Below, piece by piece: positions 1 through 11,754 of a DNA stretch of 64,000 nt. This DNA is from Nilaparvata lugens. Lineage: Eukaryota > Arthropoda > Insecta > Hemiptera > Delphacidae. The stretch spans positions 1-64,000 of the forward strand of contig NC_052505.1 of the NCBI RefSeq assembly GCF_014356525.2. Reading direction: 5' to 3'. The first letter of the stretch is position 1. Each line of letters begins with the position of its first letter. Below the pieces are notes generated by a model. It saw nothing but the letters and a program-made list of their open reading frames with translations, had not been told where the DNA came from and ran no database searches. The position numbers were made by a program, and so were the translations under genes.

Positions 1-1315
1 ATAGTTTGGTATGATCTATTTGAGCCTTGAATGGCGTAGGAACAGAATTTTAAATTTTATGTAAATTTGGAAATCGGAAATGAAAATTGTAAAAATGAGA
101 GAGGAGAACCACCACTCGCCTGCCAACTACCACCATGAGAGGTCACCAAAAATTATAGAGCGAATACCTTACTGTACCTTTTAATAATTTGAAGTTGAAT
201 TGAATTACTAAATTTTCTCATAAGACTTTGTGATGCTAATGTAAAGCAAAAGTCATTTTTGAATATTTTTATAACCCCTTGGAAGAGACGACTCCGGCTA
301 CAATAATCCAGGACCACCAGGAGTTTGAGTCGACACCAGCAGCTCATAGAAAATTCCGGCACGTGAGTGAAAAATATTGAAATAGTGATAGGGCGCCCTC
401 AGTGCTTTGAAATTAAATAAGAATCAAAGCTAGCTCGTCGAAAGGGTTTTTTATAAATTAAGAATTTGGTAAAAATACTTGCGCAAGTAAAGATAGTATG
501 AAAGGTATTTTATTAGATAGTAACGAATCAGTCCATATATCAAATGATCCATCAATCAAAGAATACTGAGATCTAGGCTGTTAATACATTATTTATATGA
601 TCATTAATTTCTACAATGTAATCTGTGATAATTTAATGTAGCTCTGATTCACTAGATGAATTGATTTATCTATTTCATCAGGTTCCGAATCTTGCACCCT
701 GAGATAAAAAATATATTTATTACAAAGGAATCTATTAGAAACTATAGAATTTAATATATATATATTTTGATTACTAGTTTGTCAATTTATCATGCTGACT
801 TAAGAAATTTAGATTCTAAATAGAATCGTCCAAGTTGACAAGTATCAGCAAGCTGATATCGAAGCTGCATGCAAATAAATGCATATGATCATAAAATGAA
901 AGCACATGGTAGCGTTCCGTGCTATAGAACTTAAAGAATAGTATTGGCCTGTGATATTTTATTGATTTCGATTATTGTTTTGTCTTATATTATATATTTC
1001 TGTCACTCTATATATTTTTGCTCTGATTTATTTTTGAGATATTTGTTAATATATGTATCAAATTTTTTATGGTGTATGATTTTTTTCTTATTCCTCTATA
1101 CTGTAGGCTATGAGCTTCATATATATATATTTTTAATAAATTATCAGTATTATTGTGGAAGCTCATATCTGGGCCTATAAAGATTTTTATGAGACTATAT
1201 CCTAGTAAAGACCACGACCTGATTTTCATAATTATTAAAATATTTTCATGCTCTACCGATTGATGCCAAGCAGGAGCCTAATCGTTATTTAATAATAAAA
1301 AATAACGTGATAAAT
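1..1315. repeat. Diverged copy of a >=1.3-kb interspersed repeat (empty-site paralogue)
   Basis: The sequence aligns along its length with 48330-50590 and 58590-60847, apart from a 952-bp LINE insertion present only in those copies. Similarity runs from the 'gaatggcg' block near 30 to the 'ataacgtga' block near 1310. The left boundary may lie before the window. Short ORFs inside are not conserved between copies, so I see no gene. The element class is not recognised. Confidence 0.75.
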
Positions 1316-2893
1316 GATAATTACAGGGTTGTGAGTTCTGCTTTGGAATAGCTTGATTAATAGACAGATTATTATAGATTAATGTAATTAAATGATGATT
1401 ATTATAATAGAGATCAACGTTGGATTACCCCTGATCACAATCTGGTCATGACCATTAATTTTCACTATAATTTATATCACTCATGAATCGTAGATGGGGC
1501 TTCAATATATTTACTAGAAGAACAACACATGCAACTCTGTTTTCCTTTTTCCTTGGTTCACAAATAATTATTCTTCTGCCATGTGCTGGATTTTCTGGCC
1601 TCCAAGTAGAACGTGTTGCTGGTATATTACTCTGCGATTCATGTAGATTCAATCGGGTATTTTACGTTAATTATTATTTCCACAAACAAAAGGAACTTTA
1701 CAATTAACATTTGAATTCACAAATGAACAGTTAAAAAAATTTACATAAAATTTGTCAACAAAAATGTAAGTTTACTCAAAACGTGTGACTAGGGCAGGTC
1801 AGTGCTAGAGCAGAAACATCTTCTTCCTCGAATTGAATTCACAATTCTATGAATCTCTCTGTTTCTAATTTGCATAGGATGATTGCTATTGGTTGTAGCT
1901 GAGTGACGTAGTGCACACGTCATATTTTTATGAAAAATGGTTCCTTTGTTGACATTCAATTCCCTGACTTACAAGACGAATAAATACATTAAAACATGAA
2001 TATAGTTCAATAGTTTCAAAATACAGTTCAATTCCAACAGTGTAGGTGAATTAATAATACATAAAATTACAATAACAGAGATCTCAACATTCTGTGTTGC
2101 ATCTCAACAATTTTGGTATCCCTTTCTTTGTCCTCTGATTGGTTGTTTGTGCAAAGAGGAATCTAGCAAGATCGCTTCTATTCAATATTTATTTGTTGAT
2201 AATCCAAACAATGAATTTAATGAATTAAATAATATCGTTTGTCAATGTAGACTTACATACAAAGAGTATTTGTAACTTTTTGCTATTATTGTAGCCTACA
2301 TCAGAATACTATATCTCTTTTATAATTTGTTTTTTCAAAAATAAACTCATTTATTGTGCTAATGATTTGATTAGCTTATTATTATAGATTCCTTTTTTCC
2401 TACACAATAACGAAAAATAATAATTCACAAATAAACATGCCATCACATTATATTATACGATAAGCAGGTCTGAATGATCTCAACTTTATATTAGTGTTCT
2501 AAGCATTCGAACGTTTTAGGTTAGGTTTAACACAACATTCCCTCAACCTATAGTTGTGATTTCTATATAATAATATCATAATTAATAGAATAAATAATAA
2601 AATAAGTGAAATGAACTCAATTGGTTCACTGGAAGAGACTGATATATTTCGAGATTGTTTGCTGCCTCTGCCTTGATTTTCATAATATGATTCAAAGAAC
2701 TAGTTTTTTAAGTAGCCACTGAAATGAATCGTCACATAGCCCTCCTAGGTTAAGTCAGTGAGTTACTGTGAGTTAAGTGCAAAAAGCTCGCTGGATTAAT
2801 CTATCCAAATTGAAAGATTTGTTATCTAATACCTGACCTTAGATCACATGACAATAGTGATTTACAAATACAATTGAGCGATTACAGGGTTAA
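1316..2893. other. AT-rich spacer, no gene seen
   Basis: No ORF with recognisable domains, no clear splice-bounded coding stretch and no internal repeat copy was found. The longest open frames (about 70 codons near 1483-1707) look like chance. Confidence 0.6.
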
Positions 2894-2908
2894 TAATCCT
2901 GATCTCAA

Positions 2909-5900
2909 ATCATATGCCACTCGGTTTACAGCTCAGAGGTGTAACATTAGACAACGAGAATAACAACTGTACGACTATACCGAAGAAACTGATATGGGGG
3001 AAAAATACGAAAAGTATTATAAGCTAGATTAACGGTTAGTCTGAGAGAATCAATGACTGGCAATGATAATGATAATAATCAGATGGCGATAAGAGAAGTT
3101 TGTAATTGTATAGAAAAGGCAGCTAGCTCATCATTCGTCCACGGTCAAGGTCATGCTAACTTTAAACAACGTTGGTTCGATAATGAATGTAAAAGAGCAC
3201 GAGATAAGATGTTTGGACTTTTAAATTTATTCAGGAAATCTAATACCGCTACAGTGAAGAATTTGTATATTGAAGAGAGAAACATTTACAGGAAATTATG
3301 CAAAACCAAACGAGAAACATATCATGCGAATATTTATGAAGAGTTAAACAATGCCAATGATACGAAAAGATTCTGGAAAGCGATAAGATCCTTTAAAAAA
3401 CCAGCTAGGCGAATGACTAATAGTATAAGCTCGGATGATTGGGTGAAACATTTTAAAAATTTATTGAATCCACAAATTAATGCTGAGCCCGTGCTGTACG
3501 CAGAGCCGTTGATTCTCAATGATATCCTGGACCGTGAATTTGAGCTGGAAGAGTTGAAAGTTGTCTTGCGAAAAGCGAAAAATAATAAAGCAGCGGGTCA
3601 AGATGGAATACCCTTTGAATTTTTTAAGAATGGTACTGATGAACTGTTGAGGAGAATAACAAAAATTTTTAATAACATCTTCAGAACGGCAAACATTCCT
3701 GATTCATTTCAAAGATCGATAGTCTTCCCTCTACATAAAAAAGGAGATGTGAATCAAGCTATAAATTTTAGAGGGATAGCTTTCATAGACGCCATAGCTA
3801 AACTTTTCGCAGGAAACTTATTGATGAGGCTAGAGAAGTGGGTACACACGAATAAAATATTGAACGAATATCAGGCCGGCTTCAGAAAGGGATACTCTAC
3901 AATAGACAACATATTCAATCTACTATCGATAGCCAACTTGAAAATTAGTCGAAAGCGAGGTAAACTCTTCTGTTTCTACGTCGACTTTTCAGCCGCGTTC
4001 GACACGGTAGACAGGCGAGCACTTTTCTACAAGCTCTCATGCATGGGGATATCATCGAAGCTCATAAATGCTATTAGAAATATTTATTGCGGAAATAATG
4101 GAACCTTTGCACGAGTATGGAGTAAGAATGGGCTTACGGAAGAGTTCAGTGCAGGAGTAGGCTTAAAACAGGGCTGTCAAATGAGCCCGCTTCTATTCTC
4201 TCTTTTTTTGAATGATTTGGAGGGAGAATTGGGAGGAGGAGCACGAATAGGTAATATTCGAATAAAACTGCTCATGTACGCGGACGATATCGTGTTACTT
4301 GCTGAATCGGAAAGAGAACTCCAAGATATGATTTCCAGTTTAGAAGTTTACTGCAAGCGGTGGAATCTGAGAGTGAACTTGAATAAGTCAAAAGTTATGG
4401 TTTTTAAAAAAGGTGGAAGAGAAGGAAGACAGGAAAAGTGGTATTTCGAGGGAAATAGGATAGAGAAGGTGAATGAATATAGGTACTTGGGAGTATAAAT
4501 CACACCGTCGCTTATTATGACCCCACATCTTGAAGAAAAACTTAGTAGTGCTAAAGCAGGTCTAAATGCTGGCTGGGAGCAGTTGATAAACAATAAGAGG
4601 GTTCCATTATCAGCCAAATGGATTTTATATAGGACTGTGTCAAGGGCAATAATGGTATACGGTGCTCAGGTGTGGGGATACAGAAGGTATGAGCAGGTGG
4701 AGAAATTATGGCGTTTTTTCATTAAGAGAATGTTTAATCTGCCCTACAATACACCGAGTTATATTTTATTTTTGGAAACTGGAGAGCCGCCACTCTTTGA
4801 TTACACACTCCGATTGCACTTTAACTATATAAATAAGGTCATGACAATGCAAGATTGGCGCTTGCCAAAATTATTGGCAATGGAAGTTGTTGAAAGTAAA
4901 GTATTTTGGTACAAGAGCTGGCTTGATATGGCGCAAGGACTGAGTGCTGATGTTGATCTGAGTCTGAACAATTTGCTCAACTGGAAAGATGAACTTAATA
5001 AGCTTTGGAAGTTGAGTAAGTTGAAAAATATGGGAGAGTTCAGAAGTGCAGCAAACACAGCCAGATTCCACACAATTTACAAAAAGCTTGTAAGTGTGAA
5101 TTTGCTAGATAACGGTTATCTGAAGGAGGAATATACACTGCCAGACATCAGTTGGATAATGAAAGTGAGAGGGGAAATGCTCTACCTGAATGACAGACCA
5201 TGGACCGAAGGAAGAAGTGGAATATGCTCACTGTGTAACTCGGGCGAAAGAGAAGATACGTTTCATTTTGTAGCAAGGTGTCTAGTCTTAGGAGAGTGGA
5301 GACGAGAGTGGCTGGGTAGTTCAACTCTATCTGAGAATGAGTATTTAGAAGTTGTTAATGGAGGAAATTGGAAAGGGCTAGTCGAGTTTTGTAAAAGAGC
5401 TTGAAAGTATCGATGGTTCTTGATAGAGAATTTTAACTATTGAAATTGAAATAAAATAAAATATATTGTTTTGAAAATTGTTAGTATTTGGTATATGATA
5501 AAAATTCGCGCGTATTTTGTAGCTGTAATCTGTAGCTTTAATTAATGTGTGTAATAATGTTCAGCGTTCATCTTTTCAGTCAATACTTTGGTTGTAGTCT
5601 TATATATCTGTGGATCTTGACAAAATTATAAAATGAAAGCTCATCCTCGATAATGTTTGCTTCACATTGTACAACTCACCTAAACGTTTATTTACAAAAT
5701 TATGGTTAAGAAAAAACGGTTCAAATTTTGATCCTATTAAAATGAAAAAAAAAAATAAAATTATTTACTCATGTATAATGACCTATTATGTACTCATGTA
5801 TTTTGTCCATAATGTTAATCTAAGTTTGAATGTTCAATTTATCTACAATAATTTTGTTGAAAAATAACTCAACTCGAGCTGACGGCGAAAGCCAAGCTTT

Positions 5901-5982
5901 GTATGCTAGAATAATACTGTGTAATATTGTATTGTTATGAATAAGTGAAAAAATAAAGCATTATTATTATTATTATTATTAT
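2909..5982 (+). mobile_element. 5'-truncated LINE (non-LTR retrotransposon)
   Basis: The element lies between two perfect copies of the 15-bp direct repeat TAATCCTGATCTCAA, at 2894-2908 and 5983-5997. It ends in an (ATT)n tract (5961-5982), as expected for target-primed reverse transcription. It carries a reverse transcriptase and the C-terminal region but no endonuclease or ORF1, so it is truncated at its 5' end (3,074 bp remain). The clade is not resolved by eye. Confidence 0.9.
3053..5404 (+). pseudogene. LINE reverse transcriptase, 5'-truncated with one in-frame stop
   Basis: This would be the polymerase of a LINE, which copies element RNA at a nicked target site. Reading from 3053, about 110 residues of linker are followed by a full RT domain: the fingers motif with AAGQDGIP, the palm motif FYVDFSAAFDTVD, GLKQGCQMSPLLF, and the catalytic YADD at 4277-4288. 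The frame stops at TAA 4496-4498 and continues in the same frame from 4499 through a thumb/connection region. Near the C-terminus is a zinc-binding CCHC-type motif (CSLCNSGEREDTFHFVARC). It ends at 5404, followed by a ~550-bp 3' UTR. No apurinic endonuclease domain precedes it. Upstream of 3053 a tract near 2983-3030 looks like frame-shifted linker coding. The single in-frame TAA and the missing endonuclease make this copy inactive. Confidence 0.9.
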
Positions 5983-5997
5983 TAATCCTGATCTCAA

Positions 5998-6781
5998 CAA
6001 AAAGGTATCTATAAATGGTTCACAGACTCATTTATGACAAAAGAAGTGGTTAGGCTTTGCCCTTCCAGAATGTGAGAAGATTCAATACTGAGAACATATC
6101 AGATTGATCTCTTTTACAAAGGTGGGTGTAAACAATCCTTGGATATGTTCACCTCATACACATAATTTGGCATTATGCCGACAATAATTATAATGTGGTA
6201 CTGGAAATCATTCACAGTCCAACCATTCATAATTTAACGATATGACTGGTATCTCCAGACAATATCAAGTAGTTGACTCAACGGTCATGCTCTGGTATGA
6301 GCAATTCGTTTATATAATTGTTTGTTGCATTGGTACAGGTTGGTCTTAACTCACTAACAATAATGATTCGATTCGATGATTAGAATTCAGGGGCTAGTGT
6401 TAACTTATCCGGCAGGTAACTAATGGTCGCAACTTTCCGATTTATTAATAGCATTTTAGCAGTTATCAGCAAAGTTTTGATATACCTTCAAGCCTTGTTC
6501 AGTGTCTAAATTTATTATCACACTGAATAAATTGCAGTAAAACTGTTCACAACATAATACAATGAATAAATGCTTTATCATAATTTCAGTTACAGTTGTT
6601 GACATTTTTAAATAATATAATAGCTAGTACACTTTATTACAATAGGACTCTAACTGAATTTTTTGTTTGAAGAAGGTTAACAATTCGAAGATAGGTACCT
6701 AATATTGGTACCTAATAATAACCTTATATACTATATGATGCTATAGTATATTATAAATTTTCACGGTGTAATATTAATCTT
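5998..6781. other. AT-rich spacer, no gene seen
   Basis: No coding or repeat signature was found apart from general AT richness. Confidence 0.55.
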
Positions 6782-6930
6782 CCCAGTCAGCACACAGACG
6801 TATATAATATGTCAAATTTATGTATAAGCCAATGTCAATCAAAGTAAATAATATGTATAACATTGATATTGAATACGTCCCATTACATATAAATGTCCCG
6901 ACTATTCATGTATACTATACGTATTTCTTG

Positions 6931-6968
<38 letters not shown>

Positions 6969-7120
6969 TTCTTGATACGTATAATATACATATCTCTTGA
7001 TACGTATTTCTTGATACGTATATATACGTATTTCTTGATATGTATACTAAACGTATTTCTTGATACATATGCTATACATATTTCTTGAAATGTATACTAA
7101 ACATATTTCTTGATACGTAT
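6782..7120. repeat. Left part of a palindromic ~27-bp array with a CCCAGTCAGCACAC end
   Basis: The segment starts with CCCAGTCAGCACAC. The same 14-mer occurs inverted at the right edge of the hairpin arrays at 46139-46152 and near 56384-56397. From about 6913 the sequence is a tandem series of imperfect palindromes of the form CGTATTTCTTGATACGTATA, with spacings near 27 bp. The array is split by the LTR element at 7121 and resumes at 19597. Open frames here are shadows of the repeat. Confidence 0.7.
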
Positions 7121-8124
7121 TGTGATGAATCTTTTGAATAAACCTCATGAGAAGAGAGAAAAATTGTGATTACCCTTTTAAAATGAAAGAATTTGCTAAA
7201 GGAATAGTTGGCGACCAAGGGATAAAGCTTCCTTATCAGTAACTGTATATCAGATAAGAGTACCGTTCTGTACTGCATATTTTCTAGAGAATTATTCAAT
7301 GAAATTATAATTATTCTGCAAATTGAGCACGAACCATTTATGAATTGATCATTGAATTTTGAGGTTACACTTTATTTACTATTAACCAGATGTTTTTGAA
7401 GCAGCTCAAACACAGCTGACTGATTCAACATATTGTAAAATGTCATGCCAGAATTCATGCAAGCTATAATATTATTTCCAAAAAGTAAAAACTATCAATA
7501 AAGGACCAAGAATTTCGAATAAAAGATAAAATATATGTATTATTGTTGAAACTATTTATTATTTAAGAAATTGTATTATAATATCAAGTATTATTGTAAC
7601 TAACTAGGTCATAGCATGAACATTATATTTCTGATAAGAGCAGCAGAAATTAATTATAACAGTCTCAAACATAATAAAAATTGTATAAGAATATTAAATT
7701 ATTAATTATTGTTTCAACTGAACCACATGGTGATTGAATCTCTTTGGCAAGTCTAAGCCAATCATAGTGCATAGAAATAGCACTAAAAGGGTGATCGTTT
7801 GAAAACAACATAATATGTTAATCTGATATCAGACAACAAACCTGCCTTATCATATATGCTAGCACATGTATATTGTATAGAGGAACTCTATCTAGAGAAT
7901 CAAGTAGTTTGAAGAATTATACAAATCAAAATATTATTGTGATTAAAGGATTATTTTTTACTGCTTGCCACTGACGTCAAGTCTACGTCACAATCGTTCT
8001 ACCAATGGCAAATTTTCATGCAAATTAATTACACCGAGATTCTCAGAAAGAAAGGCTCTAGCCAAGAAGCTTAGAGAGAGACTTCACTTCCCCTTTGAAA
8101 TCCTCACTGTTAAGACCTTGTTAA

Positions 8125-8230
8125 CCCTTGACTGCCGGACGATTATGCGAGTAAAACGCATGGGAGTGACTAGCGCTACTGTCTGAGTACTGCCAGCCGT
8201 ATTTGCGTACTGCATGTCCAGAAATGCCAC
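8125..8230 (+). repeat. piggyBac left end: TIR and subterminal motifs
   Basis: The terminal CCCTTGACTGCC is followed by an ATGCG...CGCAT inverted motif near 8145-8161 and a second CTGCCAGCCG block near 8188. These are likely transposase-binding sites. They are less regular than the right-end array. Confidence 0.6.
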
Positions 8231-9120
8231 GCCAAAATCACTGATTTTGCAGACATCTGATAGAAAATCTGTAACTTCTTCATATTGATAGTAGATATGT
8301 GATTCTCATATCATTTTTTTCATAATTTCATATTCTTGATCATTATGCCAGTAGTGATCTTGAAATTCCATAATATATTCACATTTTCTAAGTTGGAAAA
8401 AAATTTATTTAATTTTTTTTTTTTTTCAACTTTGAAACGTTATATTGATGTTATGAAATTTCTCAAAGTAAATAACAAATATATGAAATGAATCAGCTTT
8501 TTTTGATGAATAAACCCTGAAAATCTCATTGAAATCTGTTCAATAACAATAATTCGAGACTTTTTTTAGTTAACCCTTGTAAAATTGCCAATTTGACATT
8601 AGCTTCAGACTTGGGCTTAATTATCAGTACCCACCCAATTAATTTTGGGACCTTTCCAAGTATGTTATATTTGTTGCTGGGTAATTGTAGCCTATCATTA
8701 AATATATTGTGTGATACACCTAAGTTGCGGGGGGTGTTTCTGAGTGGGGGGGGGGGGTCAATAAGAGGGCCCCTTATTGAGATGATCATATTATGTCAAA
8801 TATGAGTATGTGCAGCCTCATAACTATAATAACTGTAATACTGCAATGTTATTTGGATTTTATATTCATAAATTTATTTATATTTATTTCAATAGTAATA
8901 ATGTACATACCGGTAATAATGAAGAAAAGTTCTCACTCAACAAAAAGAATGAAATATGTAAAATCAAATCATTTTGAACTAATGACAGTTCCAACTTAGA
9001 TGTCCAACTTATTACTTGAATGTACTATTGATTGGTATAATAAAACGAATAAAATAGTATGATAAATGAATATCTGGATTAGAGCTATTTACAACTATAT
9101 TCATTCACACTTTATTTCAC

Positions 9121-10737
9121 TTAGAAATTGCAACGATGTTGTATGAGACAATCCAAGTGAAGACCTTTTTTGCATTTCACACACTCAGTCCGTGAACGTT
9201 TCCGCTTTCCTTCTGGATTCTTTGCTCCACTACATTCACAACAATCTTTTTCCTTCTTATTCTCAATTTTTTCTACTCCAAAACTTGTAGAAGAAACACC
9301 ACTCTGCATAGCAATTTGATTTTTTTCAGTAAGCCATTCCTGTGCTAAACTTTCAATAACACTTATCTGGAATTGGAGTCTGGACACTGGCTTGTCAGTA
9401 TTCAATTTGTATAGTACATAGGAATTCAGAGCCATCCTACCAAAAATATTAAAAGCAACTTTCTTCCAGTGTTTTGAAGCCCTTCGTTCATCAAGATACG
9501 TGTACAGCATCTGATCTGTGCCATCTATTCCACCCATTCCATGGTTGTATTCGTAGACAATCTGTGGTTTCTTCTTCACTACTATCTTGCCAGACCTTCT
9601 AATGCTGTATTGCACGCTTACAGCCCTTGCATCGGTAGAAAGTAGAATAAATTGTGACTTATTAGTTGATTTCTCTCTGAAAGCCATGAGCAGGAGTGGT
9701 CCTTTTCTCACATAGACCTTTTTACCGACAGGATACTTGCCAAGCAACTGTTTTGGTATACCCTTCCTACCTAATCTTACCGTCCCAGTGACAAAGGTAT
9801 TTTCTGAATAGAGGAACCTGGCTAGTTTTTTAGATGTAAAAAAATTGTCCAAATATATATGGTATCCCTTATTCATAAGATTACTCATTTCTAGCAATTT
9901 CTTCACTACTGAAAATCCCAATCCATAATTTGCTGTATCTTCATTTCTTTCTTCATACTTAGAGCCTCGATAACAATAAAATTGATAGCAGTAATTGTTT
10001 GTGGAGTCGCTAAGAACCCAAAGTTTTATGCCCCAACGATGATGTTTTTTCTTCGGGATGTACTGCGTGAGAGCAATCCTTTTTTTAGTGCCTACCAACG
10101 ACTCATCAACTGACAACTTCTTGTAGGGGACGTAGTATAAACGAAAAAGCCGATTAGCATGGTCAATGAGAGGTTGGAATCTTCCACATGGATCGTAGTT
10201 TGGGGTGCCACGAGCAGCAAGGGTAGTCGAATCAACAATGTGAAAAAATTTTAGCAGAATTTGAAAACGATTTCTGGTAAACATTTGCTGGATCCACTGA
10301 CTACTTTGGGAGGAGGAAGTAAACCAGTAACTTTCAATTGATGGCTTTCGACAGATGCCCATATTCATAATCACTGAGATAAACCCCTTCATTTCGGCCA
10401 AAGTAACATTGCTCCAATCACGTAGTCGACTTTTTGGTGGAATGGCCCCACATGAGTTCAAAAATTGTTGGGCATATCTATTTGTCTCTTGCACAAAAGT
10501 GTTCAACAATGTCAGGGAAAAAAATAAATTGAAATATTCAATTGGAGAGGAATTTCGTGGGGGACAATGTTTGGGTCCCGATTGTTCACCAAACATGAAG
10601 GAATGTACATGGCCCACATCTTCTCCATCATTTATCTCCTCCCAATCACTGCTATCAGGACTAGCTTGCCGTTGTCTGAGTGTGGGTCTAGTTCTACCCC
10701 TGTCACCCACTAATCTTTGCCTTACCCTCCTATTCAC
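9121..10737 (-). CDS. piggyBac transposase (core and C-terminal zinc-binding domain)
   Basis: This enzyme would excise and insert the element at TTAA through a DDD-type RNase H-like core. In the 538-codon frame the acidic triad corresponds to D211 (KLSVDESLVG), D297 (IYLDNFFTS) and D405 (GMGGIDGTDQM), all in the expected piggyBac context. The N-terminal domain with the IEYFNLFFS block lies near 65-80. The C-terminus (499-536) has a cysteine/histidine cluster (CCEC, CVKC, HLDC, HRC), as in the family's cysteine-rich DNA-binding domain. The start shown is a GTG and is not the natural one: the frame stays open upstream beyond 10860 through an acidic, serine-rich stretch. It apparently joins the fragment at 10854-11075 after a one-base shift. 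The core looks intact. Confidence 0.9.
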   Translation of the reverse strand: MNRRVRQRLVGDRGRTRPTLRQRQASPDSSDWEEINDGEDVGHVHSFMFGEQSGPKHCPPRNSSPIEYFNLFFSLTLLNTFVQETNRYAQQFLNSCGAIPPKSRLRDWSNVTLAEMKGFISVIMNMGICRKPSIESYWFTSSSQSSQWIQQMFTRNRFQILLKFFHIVDSTTLAARGTPNYDPCGRFQPLIDHANRLFRLYYVPYKKLSVDESLVGTKKRIALTQYIPKKKHHRWGIKLWVLSDSTNNYCYQFYCYRGSKYEERNEDTANYGLGFSVVKKLLEMSNLMNKGYHIYLDNFFTSKKLARFLYSENTFVTGTVRLGRKGIPKQLLGKYPVGKKVYVRKGPLLLMAFREKSTNKSQFILLSTDARAVSVQYSIRRSGKIVVKKKPQIVYEYNHGMGGIDGTDQMLYTYLDERRASKHWKKVAFNIFGRMALNSYVLYKLNTDKPVSRLQFQISVIESLAQEWLTEKNQIAMQSGVSSTSFGVEKIENKKEKDCCECSGAKNPEGKRKRSRTECVKCKKGLHLDCLIQHRCNF

Positions 10738-10853
10738 TACTTCTTCAGGTGCAGAATCTTCATCTGAACTACTATCATTAGGAGATGACTCACGTCTATT
10801 TTGAATGTGAGGGTTCTGTAACCCTGAAGTTCCTGGTTGAGATCCTCTACTTT

Positions 10854-11075
10854 CTACCCCGGAATATAGTCCGGATCATCATCTGTATCATCTAAAAAGT
10901 CCACTCCACTGATGTCAGAAGATGAGGTTGAGCTATCATGCAATGAACTATCATCACAATCTACAAACTGGACACCTGACTGGCACAATCTGGAAACTAA
11001 AGTTCCTTCACTAACTGGAGAACGTCCACGTTTTTTGAGTTCATATTGAAGGAAAAAAAACAACTGATAAAACAA
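10854..11075 (-). pseudogene. piggyBac transposase N-terminal piece, shifted by one base
   Basis: The last codons read ...DDTDDDPDYIPG and then stop (TAG at 10854-10856). An acidic leader with this DDPDYxP look is typical just upstream of the piggyBac N-terminal domain. The main transposase frame is open through the same place, so a one-base difference in or near the C4 run (10857-10860) separates the two. This could be a real frameshift or a consensus error. The upstream end of this frame runs into the 110-bp tandem repeats, so the true start codon is not certain. Confidence 0.6.
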
Positions 11076-11380
11076 TCCTCACACACTATAGATGCTGTAC
11101 CAATGAAAATAATAACCTCACTGTGTTTACTAACACTGTTTAGAAAGCACTGTTTAGAAAGGAAAAAAAACAACTGATAAAACAATCCTCACACACTATA
11201 GATGCTGTACCAATGAAAATAATAACCTCACTGTGTTTACTAACACTGTTTAGAAAGCACTGTTTAGAAAGGAAAAAAAACAACTGATGAAACAATCCTC
11301 ACACACTATAGATGCTGTACCAATGAAAATAATAACCTCACTGTGTCTACTAACACTGTTTAGAAAGCATTCTTGATATC
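11051..11380. repeat. Three tandem 110-bp units
   Basis: Units start at 11051, 11161 and 11271 with an exact 110-bp period. Each begins GGAAAAAAAACAACTGAT. The third has a few substitutions and diverges near 11370. They lie just upstream of the transposase coding region, where its promoter or 5' leader would be. Confidence 0.92.
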
Positions 11381-11590
11381 AGCTGTTTCATTATGTCAGC
11401 CAAAGCTAACATGATTATGTGAACAAACAGTTGAATTGATGAAATTCAAAGCAAAATACTTGCTGAACAGTAAATGAAATCTCATTATTTATTTTTTTTT
11501 TCATGTATAGAAATTATTTCTCTTTATTTTGATACAAAAAACGTGAAAATAGAGAGAAAATTCACTTCATGATAAATAAAAAACTTGAAT

Positions 11591-11754
11591 GCCGATTAGA
11601 TCGGCGCGCGGCATTTCTCGCACTCATACCCATTGGCGATGAAATCGGCTCTTGGCATTTCTAGCATGAAAAGGCACAGCCGATGAGATCGGCTTCTGGC
11701 AGTCCTAGCTTATAATAGAACAGCCGATTATATCGGCTCTTGGCAGTCAAAGGG
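11591..11754. repeat. Right-end subterminal array: four palindromes at exact 44-bp spacing, plus TIR
   Basis: The near-palindrome GCCGATNANATCGGC (first copy slightly changed in unit 2) occurs at 11591, 11635, 11679 and 11723. Spacing is exactly 44 bp, and each copy is followed by a GGCA-containing block. The last unit runs into the inverted terminal repeat. Such an array is probably a multimeric transposase-binding site. Confidence 0.9.

Larger units (their letters stand above)
8125..11754 (-). mobile_element. piggyBac-family DNA transposon at TTAA
   Basis: The element is flanked by TTAA at 8121-8124 and 11755-11758. Its ends are near-identical inverted repeats, CCCTTGACTGCC on the left and CCCTTTGACTGCC when the right end is read inward. 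It carries a piggyBac transposase on the minus strand. The uninterrupted site is visible in the 3' LTR as a single TTAA at 18016-18019, so insertion followed integration of the LTR element. Confidence 0.95.

Noticed and set aside
6883..7068. YQEIxxxYxSRNTYI repeat ORF on the minus strand
   Set aside because: It is a shadow of the ~27-bp palindromic DNA array.
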